A stretch of 64,000 bases of DNA from NCBI RefSeq assembly GCF_023278565.1, contig NC_064677.1, positions 744,001-808,000 of the forward strand. The letters run 5' to 3'. Below are positions 23,951-34,525 of the stretch, piece by piece. Below the pieces are notes generated by a model, which was given only the letters and a program-made list of their open reading frames with translations, was not told the DNA's origin and ran no database searches. Both the position numbers and the translations under genes were made by a program. The first letter of the stretch is position 1, and every line of letters begins with the position of its first letter. The DNA is from Colletotrichum lupini. Taxonomy: Eukaryota; Ascomycota; Sordariomycetes; Glomerellales; Glomerellaceae.

Positions 23951-24909
23951 GGAAGAGCGGGCCCGCCCTCCATCAGTTCCCGACACGCGCGCGGGGTGTT
24001 TTAACTATCGCAAGACATCGTGGCAGCGGTTATTGATATTTAGGCTTGAAAGACGGTCAGTAATCGGGAAAATCAAGACCATCTATGTCATGCTCCTGCA
24101 TCTTGCAGGCATCTCGGATTCAAGCCGGAGAGGATCCAATGGCCTCCACAATTGAGGTATTAATCGTCAACTTGAATCCCATGCGCTTTTCCCATGTTAA
24201 CTTCCAAGCCCCTGGCGAACATCCTGCTCTTTGATCCTTGTACCAGCATCAACGGACTTCAGATGGTTGTAGTTTACATAGAAAGTGAGGAATGCAAGGT
24301 TGAGTTATCGTCGCGTATGTACCCGTGAACATCCGACTGTGGGCAGGTGAATGGCCCTGATTCCAGGCCGATTCAGATTTGATACGACCCATGTTGAGAT
24401 GACAGCCTTTGAACACCCACCTATCGCGGTTGTCCAGATATGGTAACCCGAGCAAATGCAGAAGTCGGATATCGGGCCATCAATATCTCTAGAGATCAAC
24501 ACTCTGACGAAAAGGATGAAGACCAGGAAAAGAGTCGTCAAGGTTATCCTAAGGAGCCTGAGAAGTCATCCTATAGCTCAATTCGAGAGACAAGTATTGA
24601 AAGTGAATAGAAAAAGCTTTTCAAAATGAGATTTGTTATTACAAAGCCGTCCTCTTTATTCAATCATATGGATACGGAATATTCACTACAAAAGTTTCAC
24701 AAAAGACTCGCCAGATATGATTTAATTGAATGGCTGTATGATATTTAACAGATTTATGTAGGGTAGATTTGGTTACATTGGATGGATTTGCGGGCTTTTA
24801 TAGTTCATTGCACAATCAGCAGTAACCATGACCATCCCAGCCACCTCGTGGCCGCTCCAAAGTTCACTAAACCGTCTATGGAGCCATCTATGAGCTACCT
24901 GTTCTAGAC

Positions 24910-26892
24910 CTAAGAGGCAAAAGCCTGCTGTCCTGTTAAGACCGTCTTCAAGATGCCCTTGTCGGCCAAGTCATTGACCAGGTTGAATAAAACAAAGTCG
25001 CAGCCGCGCTTAGCCACGAGATTCACAGTGACAGGCATGAACTCTTCCTGGAAAGTCACATTGCTGAAGTAGGAGACTTGGCCAATGGGAACAGTGTAAT
25101 CGGCATCGCCAAAGTAAGACGCCACAGTCGACCCAGCTTGAGATGTTGTAGGGTTCACAGGGGTTGTGGAACCAGGGTCGCTATTGAGGTCCTGGGATCG
25201 GAAAGTAGGAATGCCGCCAGTTCCGACATCATAAACAAAAATTGCCTCAGAACAGGATGTGTCCGTGGAGAACAGGGTCTTGTCGTGCCACAGGGCCGCA
25301 TCGCGGGTCCGGTTCGCCATTGCCGCCTTGTAGACGTTGTCGTCAATGGTCAGGGAGTGGAATGCCCCGCGATACGGTTGGTCAAGGGGCGGAAAAGCCG
25401 GAGCATACTTTGCCAGGAGGGGCTGGGCAGTCTCCGTGATCAAGTCGTGTGTCCACAGAACAAGCAAGTCTCCGAGGATTTGCGAGATGGGTCGTCCGGT
25501 CACATTCTCGATCGTCTCAGTAAGGTTGACCTGCTCCACAGTGGCGCCAAGAGATGCCGACGCGTCGCTTAGGAACTTTTGAAGAATTGTCTCAGCGGCG
25601 GGGTCCTGCAGCGGGAGATGGTCGACCGGGTACAGAATTCGCTTAGGGAACGTACGCTCGTCGGGAACTGAGAGAGCAGGCAAGCCGTTCAACGACGTGT
25701 CCTGATGGAGTGAGGGGTCGTACCAAGCCTTCGCGAAGGTAGTCCACTTGACAGGGTCGCGACAGAAGACACCGGCAGTATCGGCATTGAAGGCATTTGT
25801 GATGATGTTCTCCATTAGGATCATTCCCTGAGAAGGTCTGTTGCCATATGTGCCCGAAAATGCAGCCGGCTGTCGCACCGAAAGACCAGTATCGGTATCA
25901 ATGGCAAAGTCAAGCCAGTCGTAAGCAGCGATAGAGCAACCCGCTCCAGAAGAAGAGCCTGAGCAGCTTAGGAAGGTGTCTCCGCGAGGGCTGCGGGGAT
26001 AGAACGCATCATTCCAGTTCCAGGGGCTCTGAGGGGACGCGAACTGGGCAGTCTTCTGCTTACCGACGACAACTCCGCCGAGGTCGAGAATTTTCTGGAG
26101 AGCAGGTGCCGTCTTATCTGCGACGTCGTTGACGGCAGCGTAGGATCTGCTCCCAGCGGTCGTCTGGATCCCCTCAAGATCGTAAATGTCCTTCACAGCA
26201 ACACGCTGACCAGCCAAAGGTCTTGTGTCTTCCGTGCTGTAAAGCCTGAAAGGAACGGGAATCATAGGGTATCCCCAGTCAGCCTCGGACTGGGTGAATG
26301 CCTTGTATTCTCCGTTTGATTCGTACGTGCCAGTCACAAAGGTTCTGTACATATCGACGTACATGAGGAGGACCTTGCTGAGGTAGAGACTGTCTCCATC
26401 TGTGATGGCAAACAAAGGACAGGGAATAAGCGTGGAGTTGCCGCAAGTGGATGGCCCATCACCAGCACCGTAGATAATGTTGGATCCGAGACCTTCCAGA
26501 TAGCTGATGACCGAATCATCGAGGTCTTCGGAGCTGCTGGCACTGACAAGAACATTGCTTAGAAAGCCCTGAACGAAGACATCATCCTTTCCGAAAGAGT
26601 CATTGATGACTTGTTTCAGCTCATCTCCGGTGGTTGTGGCAGAAAGGGCGGAGATGTATGTGAGTGGTCCCTGAGAGGGGTCCAGGACACAGGAGACGGT
26701 GAATATAGGATCCGAAGTCACAGCCAGATACTGAGTGCTCTCAATGAGGAAGGACTGGTCTTGAGTGTTTGACACAAAGGTAGATTGGAAAAGAGTGCCA
26801 TTTAGGGGCGTAAGCGCTTTTGCTACCTTGAAGTAGAGTGCCATAAGGCAGAACGCGAGGAGAAAAGCAGGGAGCTTCATGATTATTCTCAA
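24910..26892 (-). CDS. Amidase-signature enzyme with signal peptide and N-terminal extension
   Basis: A single-exon frame of 660 residues begins with a hydrophobic signal or anchor (MKLPAFLLAFCLMALYF; an alternative start at 26880 would begin exactly there). Residues about 30-215 form an N-terminal domain seen in fungal amidases annotated as Arp1-like. The amidase signature follows with its Ser-cisSer-Lys triad. Lys234 is in VAVKDIYD, the cis-Ser is in SGSSSGAG (about 311-318), and the nucleophile Ser338 is in DTDTGLSVRQPA, where family members usually have GGS. It hydrolyses an amide or ester; substrate is unknown. It shares strand with the amine oxidase upstream of the hAT insert. An amide made by a monooxygenase-type partner is a plausible substrate. 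It appears intact. Confidence 0.85.
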   Translation of the reverse strand: MRIIMKLPAFLLAFCLMALYFKVAKALTPLNGTLFQSTFVSNTQDQSFLIESTQYLAVTSDPIFTVSCVLDPSQGPLTYISALSATTTGDELKQVINDSFGKDDVFVQGFLSNVLVSASSSEDLDDSVISYLEGLGSNIIYGAGDGPSTCGNSTLIPCPLFAITDGDSLYLSKVLLMYVDMYRTFVTGTYESNGEYKAFTQSEADWGYPMIPVPFRLYSTEDTRPLAGQRVAVKDIYDLEGIQTTAGSRSYAAVNDVADKTAPALQKILDLGGVVVGKQKTAQFASPQSPWNWNDAFYPRSPRGDTFLSCSGSSSGAGCSIAAYDWLDFAIDTDTGLSVRQPAAFSGTYGNRPSQGMILMENIITNAFNADTAGVFCRDPVKWTTFAKAWYDPSLHQDTSLNGLPALSVPDERTFPKRILYPVDHLPLQDPAAETILQKFLSDASASLGATVEQVNLTETIENVTGRPISQILGDLLVLWTHDLITETAQPLLAKYAPAFPPLDQPYRGAFHSLTIDDNVYKAAMANRTRDAALWHDKTLFSTDTSCSEAIFVYDVGTGGIPTFRSQDLNSDPGSTTPVNPTTSQAGSTVASYFGDADYTVPIGQVSYFSNVTFQEEFMPVTVNLVAKRGCDFVLFNLVNDLADKGILKTVLTGQQAFAS

Positions 26893-26946
26893 TGTCTTGG
26901 TTTGATGATCTGAGATTTGATGCTTGGAGGAGCGACTTTGCCATGT

Positions 26947-26953
26947 CTTTATA
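26947..26953 (-). promoter_or_regulatory. Candidate TATA box for the amidase
   Basis: TATAAAG on the minus strand lies 55-61 bp upstream of the amidase start codon. This is a reasonable core promoter position, by pattern only. Confidence 0.4.
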
Positions 26954-27690
26954 ACAATACCTGACTGCTTGCTGATGACCTCCTCAATTCAATCACTGCG
27001 GAGCCTGCTGTGACATCTCATGATGTGCTGCCTGTGACACCTTGGAATAGTTCATAACAACAACGAAAATGCCTCACAATTATGAAAGACCTAAAGCCTG
27101 GTGATACAAAAGTTGAACAAAGACAGTGTGTGCGTGTAGCTTGAGCATAAGTTTAGCAAAGTCGCACCGAAATCACTATACCCCGCCTACCAGCCCCTGG
27201 ATGAGTTGAGGGAATTACATCCATAACGGACTTCTCCGCCATGTCAGGGCTGTTCCACAACAGTCGTTGTGATACCCTGAAGTCTAGGATTCCACTGAGA
27301 GAACTTTTGGTGGTATGTTGTTTCCTTTGTGAGCTGCCGACTCGAGGCATCCTAGAGGTGGTAGCTCAAGTACTACAAGGCGTGGCTACTTTGGAAGATG
27401 ACGTGTCGAAGATGAGTATCATGAGTCTCCTACACCTTTCTCAATAAGTCTGATCCAGGGCGGTATGTGCAATGATGTTGGCCGTCTTGGCCAACTCAGA
27501 TGACTCGCACTGTTGTTTGGACCCTGCATGAAACACCAAGATGAATTGGGCTCCGTGCAGAACGAGCCACGTGGAGTGTCCCCTAGTCCCAGTAGTTAAT
27601 GGTAATCATTTTGATGAACCCTTGAGTTAATCTGTCAAGGTTAATTAAGTACGATGGCAAGCTCGTTCTTGGCCCATCAGTACGTAAAAT

Positions 27691-27770
27691 GACCACGTGC
27701 ATGCGAAAATTATAACGGAGTTGCGCCGAGCTGTCAAGATAACCATGTCTAGTGGAGACTTCGGGAGGGG
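27691..27770. promoter_or_regulatory. Duplicated upstream block, copy 2 (order B-A-C)
   Basis: Segment B (ATGCGAAAATTATAACG, within 27692-27717) includes CCACGTGC upstream of it, an E-box-like CACGTG. Segment A follows at 27723-27756 with GCCGAGCTGTCA and ATGTCTAGTGG, then segment C with TCGGGAGGGGCC. It lies about 0.8 kb upstream of the amidase. The same segments occur rearranged upstream of the amine oxidase. Confidence 0.5.
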
Positions 27771-28647
27771 CCGCCAGGGACCGCTGCAGGTTGGGCGGCT
27801 ATCATTATGATATATCCACCTTTGACGCTTACGTGAGAAGTTGTAAGAACGCCTTGAACTTTATTGGATAGCGGAAGCTTTTCGATCTGATCAGATTGAA
27901 CTGCGCAGATGCTCTATTTCCCGGTGCCAAGAGAGGGAGAGCGGGAGACGGCATCTTGCCGGGTGCCACCTACTCAAATACACTTTCTTGCCCGGCCGCG
28001 ATTACGTGCTCCGTCAAGCGATTCTTGCACGAGGCTGGAGAACGACTACAAATGGTACAACTGATAGAGTTTATTCAGGCGGAGAGCGCGCCAACAAAAA
28101 GTCGTTGTATAGAAATTTGCCTTGCCTAAGCTTAGTTGTCCTTGGTGAGAAACTGGTCTCGGTGAGTGTGTTCGGTGAAGTTTGACCGGAGTGGGGCCGG
28201 ATCGGCTCAAGACGGCCGGACAGTGCGTTGATACGGACCCGATGTATGTTGCCTGGTCGGAGCATTGCTTCTTCGATGAGCCGCATTTGAGTAGTCCATC
28301 CTCCTTGATTTGCAGAAACCCGGGGATTATCTAAGGAATTTCAACGGACTCAGACTGGACTACCCACATCACTTCATGTACTAATCGCGTCAATACTTCA
28401 TCGCTAGATGCTTAGCAATCAGGCATCCGTTCTCGGAGGTCCTTTATAACGTTATCACCAAGCGATATCAACACAAGGGCGACCCATTGACTAATCCATC
28501 TCTTGACGGCTATGTCGCTGCGACTTGAATCATTCGCAGCTATTATGTCACAAAAAGCGGGCCCACTCAATGTGGGCAGCATTAACCACATTCATATCTC
28601 GTGACATACCCCCTAGACGCCTAGAGCTATTATCCGTGTAATAGGCG

Positions 28648-28749
28648 TCTGTACTACGCCTTAACCCCGTAGGTGGCAGACTAGTTAAAAAAACCTAGTA
28701 TCTATGCTGCGCCTTAGCCCTGTAGGTAGCAGACTAACTAAAAAAACCT
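28648..28749. repeat. 53-bp tandem repeat, two copies, in the TRIM-like element
   Basis: Copies at 28648-28700 and 28701-28749 share GCAGACTA followed by TAAAAAAACCT and the middle segment around CGCCTTA and CCCTGTAGGT. Differences are mostly transitions. Confidence 0.75.
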
Positions 28750-28850
28750 GCCTATATAGAGACTCGAACGGCCGTCTTTCGCTTTTTGGATACACGACCT
28801 GTAGATAATGCGGCACTTTAACCATTGTGGTAATAGCGGATAGGAGCTGG
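28750..28850 (-). other. tRNA-like Pol III box segment
   Basis: On the minus strand, TACCACAATGGTTAAAGTGC resembles an A-box and CGTTCGAGTCTC resembles a B-box, at roughly tRNA spacing. The T-stem and acceptor do not pair, so it is not a functional tRNA. It fits the promoter head of a SINE or a captured tRNA relic. Confidence 0.5.
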
Positions 28851-28920
28851 GCTCATAACTGTCACAAAAAGCAGGCCCACTTAATGTGGGCAGCATTAAC
28901 CACATTCATATCTCGTGACA

Positions 28921-29397
28921 CATTACGAATCAACTGAAACGATTGACTTCCTGGGTGCATGAACTCATCCGCTGCATTGTGGCCCATGCTGAGAGGCGCA
29001 ATACGTCAGAAGTCTTCACTATAACTTGTGAGAATATATCAAACAAAATGCTACACCGAGATAAAGAACGGACGGCGACGAACTAAAACCACCTCCCTCG
29101 GCAATACGCTACACTAGCTGGAATAAATCATAATGGCACAAAGCAAATTTCCACTAGGGGCCGGTTCCCTATGACAAATGAGCATTTTTGTCGGCCACGA
29201 GTTGCGCCATCTTTAGTCACTTATCCCACCGGTTCACCGCTAAATATTTTCCGCCTTTACCTTGTACCGCCCGATCTGCACTCTGGACCCAGGGCCGCAG
29301 GCGAGACAATCAAGTCTAGAGGCAAGACTACAAACAAAAAATGTTAGGATCGAAGAAGACAACTACAAATAAATAGCACATCATTCAAGATCTCAAG
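28921..29397. other. Intergenic upstream of the SDR gene
   Basis: No gene is seen. A-rich sequence (ACAAATAAATAGCAC) occurs shortly before the start codon at 29398. Confidence 0.45.
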
Positions 29398-30510
29398 ATG
29401 ACGAGACGGAGAGCATCGAAATCAAACCAGGTAATCAACATAGCACCCAAAACTGTTTTTATCACTGGTGCAAACGGCTACATTGGCAATGCCGTAGCCC
29501 GCTGCTTTGTGGCCGCTGGATGGACCACCTACGGTCTTGTCAGGTCTCTTTCGGCGGCAACAAGTCTAGCTCAAGAGGAGATCGTTCCTGTCATCGGAGC
29601 CATTGATGACCTCAACGCGCACGCCAACATCCAAAGCCATCTTCCAGCAAAGCTCGATGCCATTGTCTCAACCACGGAGAACATAATGGACTACATCCCA
29701 CACTATCAGAACACCATCAAGTTGCTCCGTACCCTCGGAGCCGCAAGTTTGTTGGCCGGCACAAAGTCAATTGTCATCTTCACTTCTGGATGCAAGGACT
29801 ACGGCATCGGTCCGCACTTCGACGGAGCCCCGGACCTGGCCCCACACACGGAGGAGTCACCCATCGGGACAGTTCCCATGCTCACCAACCGAGCCACGTA
29901 CGCACAGAAAATCGTTGAACACAGCGACGTTTTCACTCCGGTTCTCGTTCGACCTACAAACGTCTACGGACGTGCCTCTAGCTACTACCAAGCCTTCTTC
30001 AATGTCGCTTCCAAGGCCGCCGCCGAGGGGAAGCCGCTCATCTTGACCGCTCCGCCCACCACAATCCTGCATGCTCTCCATGTCGACGACTGCGGAGACG
30101 CCTATGTTGCCATCGCCTCTCACTCAAACGTAGCCGAGGTTGACGGCCAAGCGTTCAACATCTCGGCCCAGAGCTACGAGACGCTTGACAAGGTTGCGCA
30201 AGCACTGGTTAAGGAGTACCAAATCAAGATTGGATTTAAATACATTGACGAGGCGGATGCGAAAGAAGGGGAGATGTGGCCGCCGGGCATCATCAACTTT
30301 CCCCAGTGGACAGACTCCACAAAGTTGACTAAGCTGACTGGGTGGAAGCATCGTCGTCCCTTGTTCACCGAGTCTATCCACGTCTATCGCCTAGCATACG
30401 AGGCTATCAAGGCGGCCGGGCACGAGAATATCAAGAAGGTTGATGGCCTGTTAGAGACTTGGACTAAGACCAAGACAGGACTGAACTTGAATCCAGGGAA
30501 GATGGGCTAA
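29398..30510 (+). CDS. NAD(P)-dependent epimerase/reductase, extended SDR family
   Basis: A single exon encodes 370 residues. An N-terminal Rossmann motif, VFITGANGYIGNAV (residues about 18-31), follows a short basic leader. Residues about 36-110 contain the strand and helix pattern of an atypical extended SDR. VLVRPTNVYGR at about 180 is the substrate-pocket segment, and HALHVDDCGDAYV at about 221 is the usual late motif of this family. The Tyr-x-x-x-Lys pair is visible as YAQKI with a preceding Thr-rich loop. This predicts oxidoreduction or epimerisation of a small molecule in the cytosol with unknown substrate. The start is the first ATG of the frame and the length is normal for the family. 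There is no obvious cluster with its neighbours. Confidence 0.85.
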   Translation: MTRRRASKSNQVINIAPKTVFITGANGYIGNAVARCFVAAGWTTYGLVRSLSAATSLAQEEIVPVIGAIDDLNAHANIQSHLPAKLDAIVSTTENIMDYIPHYQNTIKLLRTLGAASLLAGTKSIVIFTSGCKDYGIGPHFDGAPDLAPHTEESPIGTVPMLTNRATYAQKIVEHSDVFTPVLVRPTNVYGRASSYYQAFFNVASKAAAEGKPLILTAPPTTILHALHVDDCGDAYVAIASHSNVAEVDGQAFNISAQSYETLDKVAQALVKEYQIKIGFKYIDEADAKEGEMWPPGIINFPQWTDSTKLTKLTGWKHRRPLFTESIHVYRLAYEAIKAAGHENIKKVDGLLETWTKTKTGLNLNPGKMG

Positions 30511-33500
30511 GGAGGGAATGCGAACTCAAGAATAGCCTTACATCGTCTTGTCAGGCCGCAAAGATAAATGTTCACTTTCTGGGCTAAGTTCATAGTCGCG
30601 AGTTGATGAATCTCAACCTCCGTCAGAGCAATTAGACATCTGAATTAAAACCTCTTATTCGACTTTCTCATAGTCCTGTCCCAAACTTGGAGAAAGTTCT
30701 GTAAGGCGTGAATCTCAATCAGTCAACACGTACCTCGTATTGTTGAATAGGAATATGAGGTGCTATCGTAGTAGAGAACGTTGGAACTATGTGCGAAGGA
30801 GCTTACACGGTGAATCTGTTAGCTATTTGATGATCACGGTTTGTACGACCCCCGGCTCACGATGACTTCCAGATTCACTCAATCAGTGCCCAGGGCCCGC
30901 TATTACCAAGTATAAATCAATATTCTCACCAAGTCCTCTCGCCATGTGTGAGTGAAAGATCAGTGAAGTCATTTCAAAAATTGTAATAACTCCGAATCAA
31001 CCTCCATCAGTAACGGTATGTCGTTGACTTATGGGTGTAGCTTGTTGCCACTGGAACTTGTATGTTCAATAGTCTCCGCTCGCAAGTCCATTCTCTGGGC
31101 TAAAGTGATAAAGCAGTCTAAAATAATCCAAACAAATGAGAAAAAAGAGATTCATCTCCCTCACTACTTGTGCACATATGTAACGTTGAGGTCATCCTGG
31201 GCGGCATTCCCCACATTTGTTTTCACTTGAGGACTGATGTTCATGCTCCCGGAGGTTTGCATCCACTCTCTTTCTTTATTGTCGAAGAATCAGAAGATGT
31301 TCATCGCACAAAACCGCTGGTTGAGATGAAATAAGATGCGGCATAGCTTATGATGTCTGAAGGAAAGCGCAAAAATGTGAACTCAACGTCACAGTTGGAC
31401 TGAATGCAGAAAAGGCTCCACCCCCACCATCCGGACATGCGACACCTTCGGCTTCGTGTGCCAAGCATTTCTTCGTCTTGTATGCGACTCTCGTATAGCC
31501 CCAAGCACGCTTCTCGTCCGGAGGGCGCGGCATGCGGATCTCTTTACATCCCAGCAATGATGTATGCGTGGAATACTAATTCCAGATTCAAAGACTCACG
31601 AAGCAGCACCGTCGTCAATAGCTATTGGCAACATGGCGCAATATTTCAATCGACTTTCAAAGATCGTCGATCCTACCAAAGGCAAGAACAAAATGATTGC
31701 CATAGTTCACATAATCCCTACACAGCAGTTCGGAGATTGGATAAAGCAACCATGACAACTGCTGTTGGTGTTATTTCGATATCTTGCTCATTACATGTGT
31801 TCTTAGTTGCCGCATCTCCTGGTGCTGACAGTTCCGTTGATGCGGCCGTCTATCAAGACATGGCAGCTGTGTTGTTTTTTTGGCAGATGATGCCGACAGG
31901 CCTGCGGGCTCACGTTGGAGATCGGATCGTACCGGAATCAGAATGCCTGATCCAAGCTAAGGCGGAGTCGGGCAGCTTACAAACCACGTGTCTCATGAAG
32001 TCGCAGCTCGTCACTGGCTCACATCACCCTTCCCCGTTGGGCCGGCTGTTGGAGACAATGCTCATACGCTAGGGCTGAGGTCCGGACATTCTGCGAAAAA
32101 AGCATGGTGCCCAGGGGTCTCCTCGTCAGCGAAAAGCATGGACATTGGTGTTGAGGAAACAAAGGCCGAGCGACGAAAATCCGAGTTTCGAGTTGCTCAA
32201 CTAAGTCCGACAGGTCCAAGTTGACTTGGCAAATCAGGGCAGGTGGGGCTGTTGCGATGGCGCAAGAGTTCTCAAAGGTGAGATGGCAGCTCTGAAGTGT
32301 TTGTAGACTCGTATTTGAGTCATCAGCGCAAAGCCTCTCTTGGCTATGGACAAGCCGTCGCACCTCAGAGGTGAGGACGTAATCTCGACGCGGCCTCGTG
32401 GCTGTGACAGGCTATAGCACTGAGCGTGCGAAAGAGCAGAAGAAACTGATACGGCTTCAGCGTCGATCGTTCAAAGCGATGTACTCGGGGTCCCGTCGAT
32501 GTTTTCAACTTTCCATAAGGGAGCCCGCGGGCATTTCAATACGGCCGAAGCGCGCGCGCTCTTCGGGATAATGCCGAGTAAAAGGTTCTTCGTCTCATCT
32601 AGTCTTCGTTTCGTCCAGCGTTGTGGCCTGACTAAGCGGGACAGTGAGGCCTTTTGGCGCCCTGCCGACGCTTACTGCCGAACCATTGACCTGTGATGGG
32701 CGGTGAAGGATGTCAAAGGCCTGTCACTTACACACTGACAAGCCATGACAAGCCGTCGCAAAGTCCAATAGTGGAGTAGACAACCTTGAGAACTCTTGGG
32801 ATGTCCGTTACAGAAAAGTCCGAAGGGAGGGTAGAAGAGAACTTGTCAACGGTGAATGGGGTGACCTGAAGGCGAGATGAAACCTGGAAAGCTACCGAAT
32901 GGCGCCCCCTACCGGCTCCATGCGCCCACTCCGGCCCCACTGACATCTCAACTCGGAAACACAGACTTACGCCATCCCATGATCCTCGGTGGGGAGAACA
33001 GACGGCGACGATCCAATCGACATGATCTCCCGCTAGATCGTCACCCTCCCTGTGAGGCTCTGGCTTCCCAAAGAGGTATCGTCTTAAAGAGCCTCAAACC
33101 ATCACGGAACATCATCAGACAGCTTGGCAGCACGAGCCTCAACGATGCCCAGCATCGCCAGTTGGAAAAAAAAAGTCTGGTTGCGCAGGTCAACGTCTTG
33201 GAGTGTCTTGAACCTTCGCATTCTGCCCCCCACCTCCACTATCTCTCGGCACTTCATCATCATTAGTAAAGCCCCCTAAAGCCCCGGACAAGAGCTTCTC
33301 GTGTCTTGGCTTCGCGGGTATTCCGATGGCAAATATGTACTACAGCCGGTGCTAATCTAATTCAAAATTTAGACTTACTCGAACTCTAAGTTCTGTCTCC
33401 ATTCCCATTCCTTTCTCTTTCCTTCAGGTTCCCTTTAGTCAAAATTCCTCCTAGTGAGGTCTGGCCGTGATATTTTTCGACACCGGCATTTCCAGTCATT

Positions 33501-33598
33501 TACGCATTTTAATCAATAGGGGAAAGTCACTGCTGAGCAGTGTTCGCTTCATTCATTTCAAGAATTTTACTTTCAATACTTCTCTTTCACCGCCCAGT
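30511..33598. other. 3.1-kb region without a supported gene
   Basis: The longest frame (31404-32072, plus) has no recognisable domain and biased composition, and competing frames on the opposite strand overlap it. I see no splice-supported gene. The last part (about 33390-33450) is rich in CT runs, common in fungal promoters, and probably serves the cupredoxin gene. Confidence 0.5.
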
Positions 33599-34525
33599 AT
33601 GAGAGTCTCTTCGGCTTGGGCCCTTGTGGCAGCCGCCACGGTCACTGCCATGCCTCAACCAGTCTATAAGAGAGACCCTTTCCCGGCTGACGGTACTGTT
33701 GTGGCAGGTGTTCCCCATCGCCCATTCAGGAGTGAGTCTTCTACGCCTTTCAAACTTTGTTTTTCGCATTCTAATGACGGAACCATAGTCCGAAGACAAG
33801 CCGCCGCACCAGCGACCCCCCAAGGCAATCAACTCATCCCGGTGGTGGTTGGGGGAGCGCAGGATACATTCGTCCCGAACTTGATCATGGCTCAGGTCGG
33901 CGACGTCGTTCAGTTCCAGTTCAGCAATGGCAACCACACTGTGACGCAAAGTGCCGAAGGCGCCGCATGCCAACCTCTTCAAGCTCAGGTTCCGACGGCT
34001 ATCCACAGCGGTCATGTGCCCTTCAAGGACGGACAGGCTATGGTTGGAACGTTCAACATGCCGATTACGAGTGCTGATCCAATGTTTCTATACTGCGCCA
34101 CCGGACCTCATTGTCAAGAGGGACAGGTCCTGGTCATCAACCCGTGCGTTGGAGAGACAGATTGGATATGTGAGTTTCTGCTAACATCAGTGAACAGCAC
34201 CAATGCGAACCAAGTCGTCCAATACTCGAAGTTAGCTGCTGCGGCGAAAGCAAACGTCGACGGAACCACAGTGAGTGGCGGGGCCGTTGGACAGATTCCC
34301 CTCGCAAATGCCGCCTTTGTCCCAGCGCCGGCCCAGGGAGCTGGCGGTGGCGGTCCGCCGGGAGGCGGCGCTGGCGGTGCTCCCGCTGCAGCCCCGGCGG
34401 CTCCAGCTGCACCGGCAGCGACACCCGCGACACCGGCAAACCCGGCTCAGGATCCTGCGGCAGCACCTCCAGCCGAAGCGCCCGCTGCTCCTCCGGCCGA
34501 AGCTCCAGCAGCTCCCCCGGCTTGA
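33599..34525 (+). CDS. Secreted cupredoxin-domain protein with Ala/Pro-rich tail
   Basis: I model three exons: 33599-33731, 33789-34143 and 34198-34525, giving 271 residues. Intron 1 has a GTGAGT donor and ATAG acceptor. Intron 2 has GTGCGT, a TGCTAACAT branch site and ACAG. Its 54 bp leave the frame open if unspliced, so retention is possible. The start at 33599 begins a signal peptide (MRVSSAWALVAAATVTAMP). The cupredoxin domain includes VVGGAQDTFVPNLIMAQVGD, then VVQFQFSNGNHTVTQS with the first His, AACQPL, and LYCATGPHCQEGQVLVINP with the C-x-x-x-x-H pattern of fungal extracellular cupredoxins. The tail (about 200-271) is Gly/Ala/Pro-rich with AAPPAEAP repeats and probably sits in the cell wall or matrix. 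Confidence 0.85.
   Translation: MRVSSAWALVAAATVTAMPQPVYKRDPFPADGTVVAGVPHRPFRSESSTPFKLCFSHSNDGTIVRRQAAAPATPQGNQLIPVVVGGAQDTFVPNLIMAQVGDVVQFQFSNGNHTVTQSAEGAACQPLQAQVPTAIHSGHVPFKDGQAMVGTFNMPITSADPMFLYCATGPHCQEGQVLVINPCVGETDWICEFLLTSVNSTNANQVVQYSKLAAAAKANVDGTTVSGGAVGQIPLANAAFVPAPAQGAGGGGPPGGGAGGAPAAAPAAPAAPAATPATPANPAQDPAAAPPAEAPAAPPAEAPAAPPA

Larger units (their letters stand above)
22273..24909. other. 2.6-kb intergenic region, amine oxidase upstream
   Basis: No convincing gene is present on either strand, only short frames. It holds the inverted repeat at 22473-22494 and the block at 23847-23950 that recurs upstream of the amidase. The length is unusual beside compact neighbours. Confidence 0.5.
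26893..28545. other. Intergenic, amidase upstream region
   Basis: No recognisable gene is present. It contains the candidate TATA box and the duplicated block at 27691-27770. The 27900-28300 part has short overlapping frames without family resemblance. Confidence 0.5.
28546..28920. mobile_element. 375-bp terminal-repeat element (TRIM-like) with tRNA-like core
   Basis: Two 61-bp direct repeats, 28546-28606 and 28860-28920, bound the element. Both start TGTCAC and end GTGACA, and differ at few positions. The element therefore begins TG and ends CA as LTR elements do, and is flanked by TATTA and CATTA, a 5-bp duplication with one C/T change. Inside are a roughly 53-bp tandem repeat and a tRNA-like segment. 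It has no coding capacity. Alternatively, each 61-bp unit, itself ending in an inverted TGTCAC/GTGACA and holding an inner GCCCAC/GTGGGC hairpin, is a separate MITE; the left unit is flanked by TA on both sides. Confidence 0.6.

Noticed and set aside
28750..28850. A functional tRNA gene on the minus strand
   Set aside because: A- and B-box-like sequences exist, but the T-stem and acceptor do not pair, so only a tRNA-like promoter relic is supported.
31404..32072. 222-codon plus-strand frame in the large intergenic region
   Set aside because: No domain, odd composition, competing frames on the other strand and no splice-supported context.
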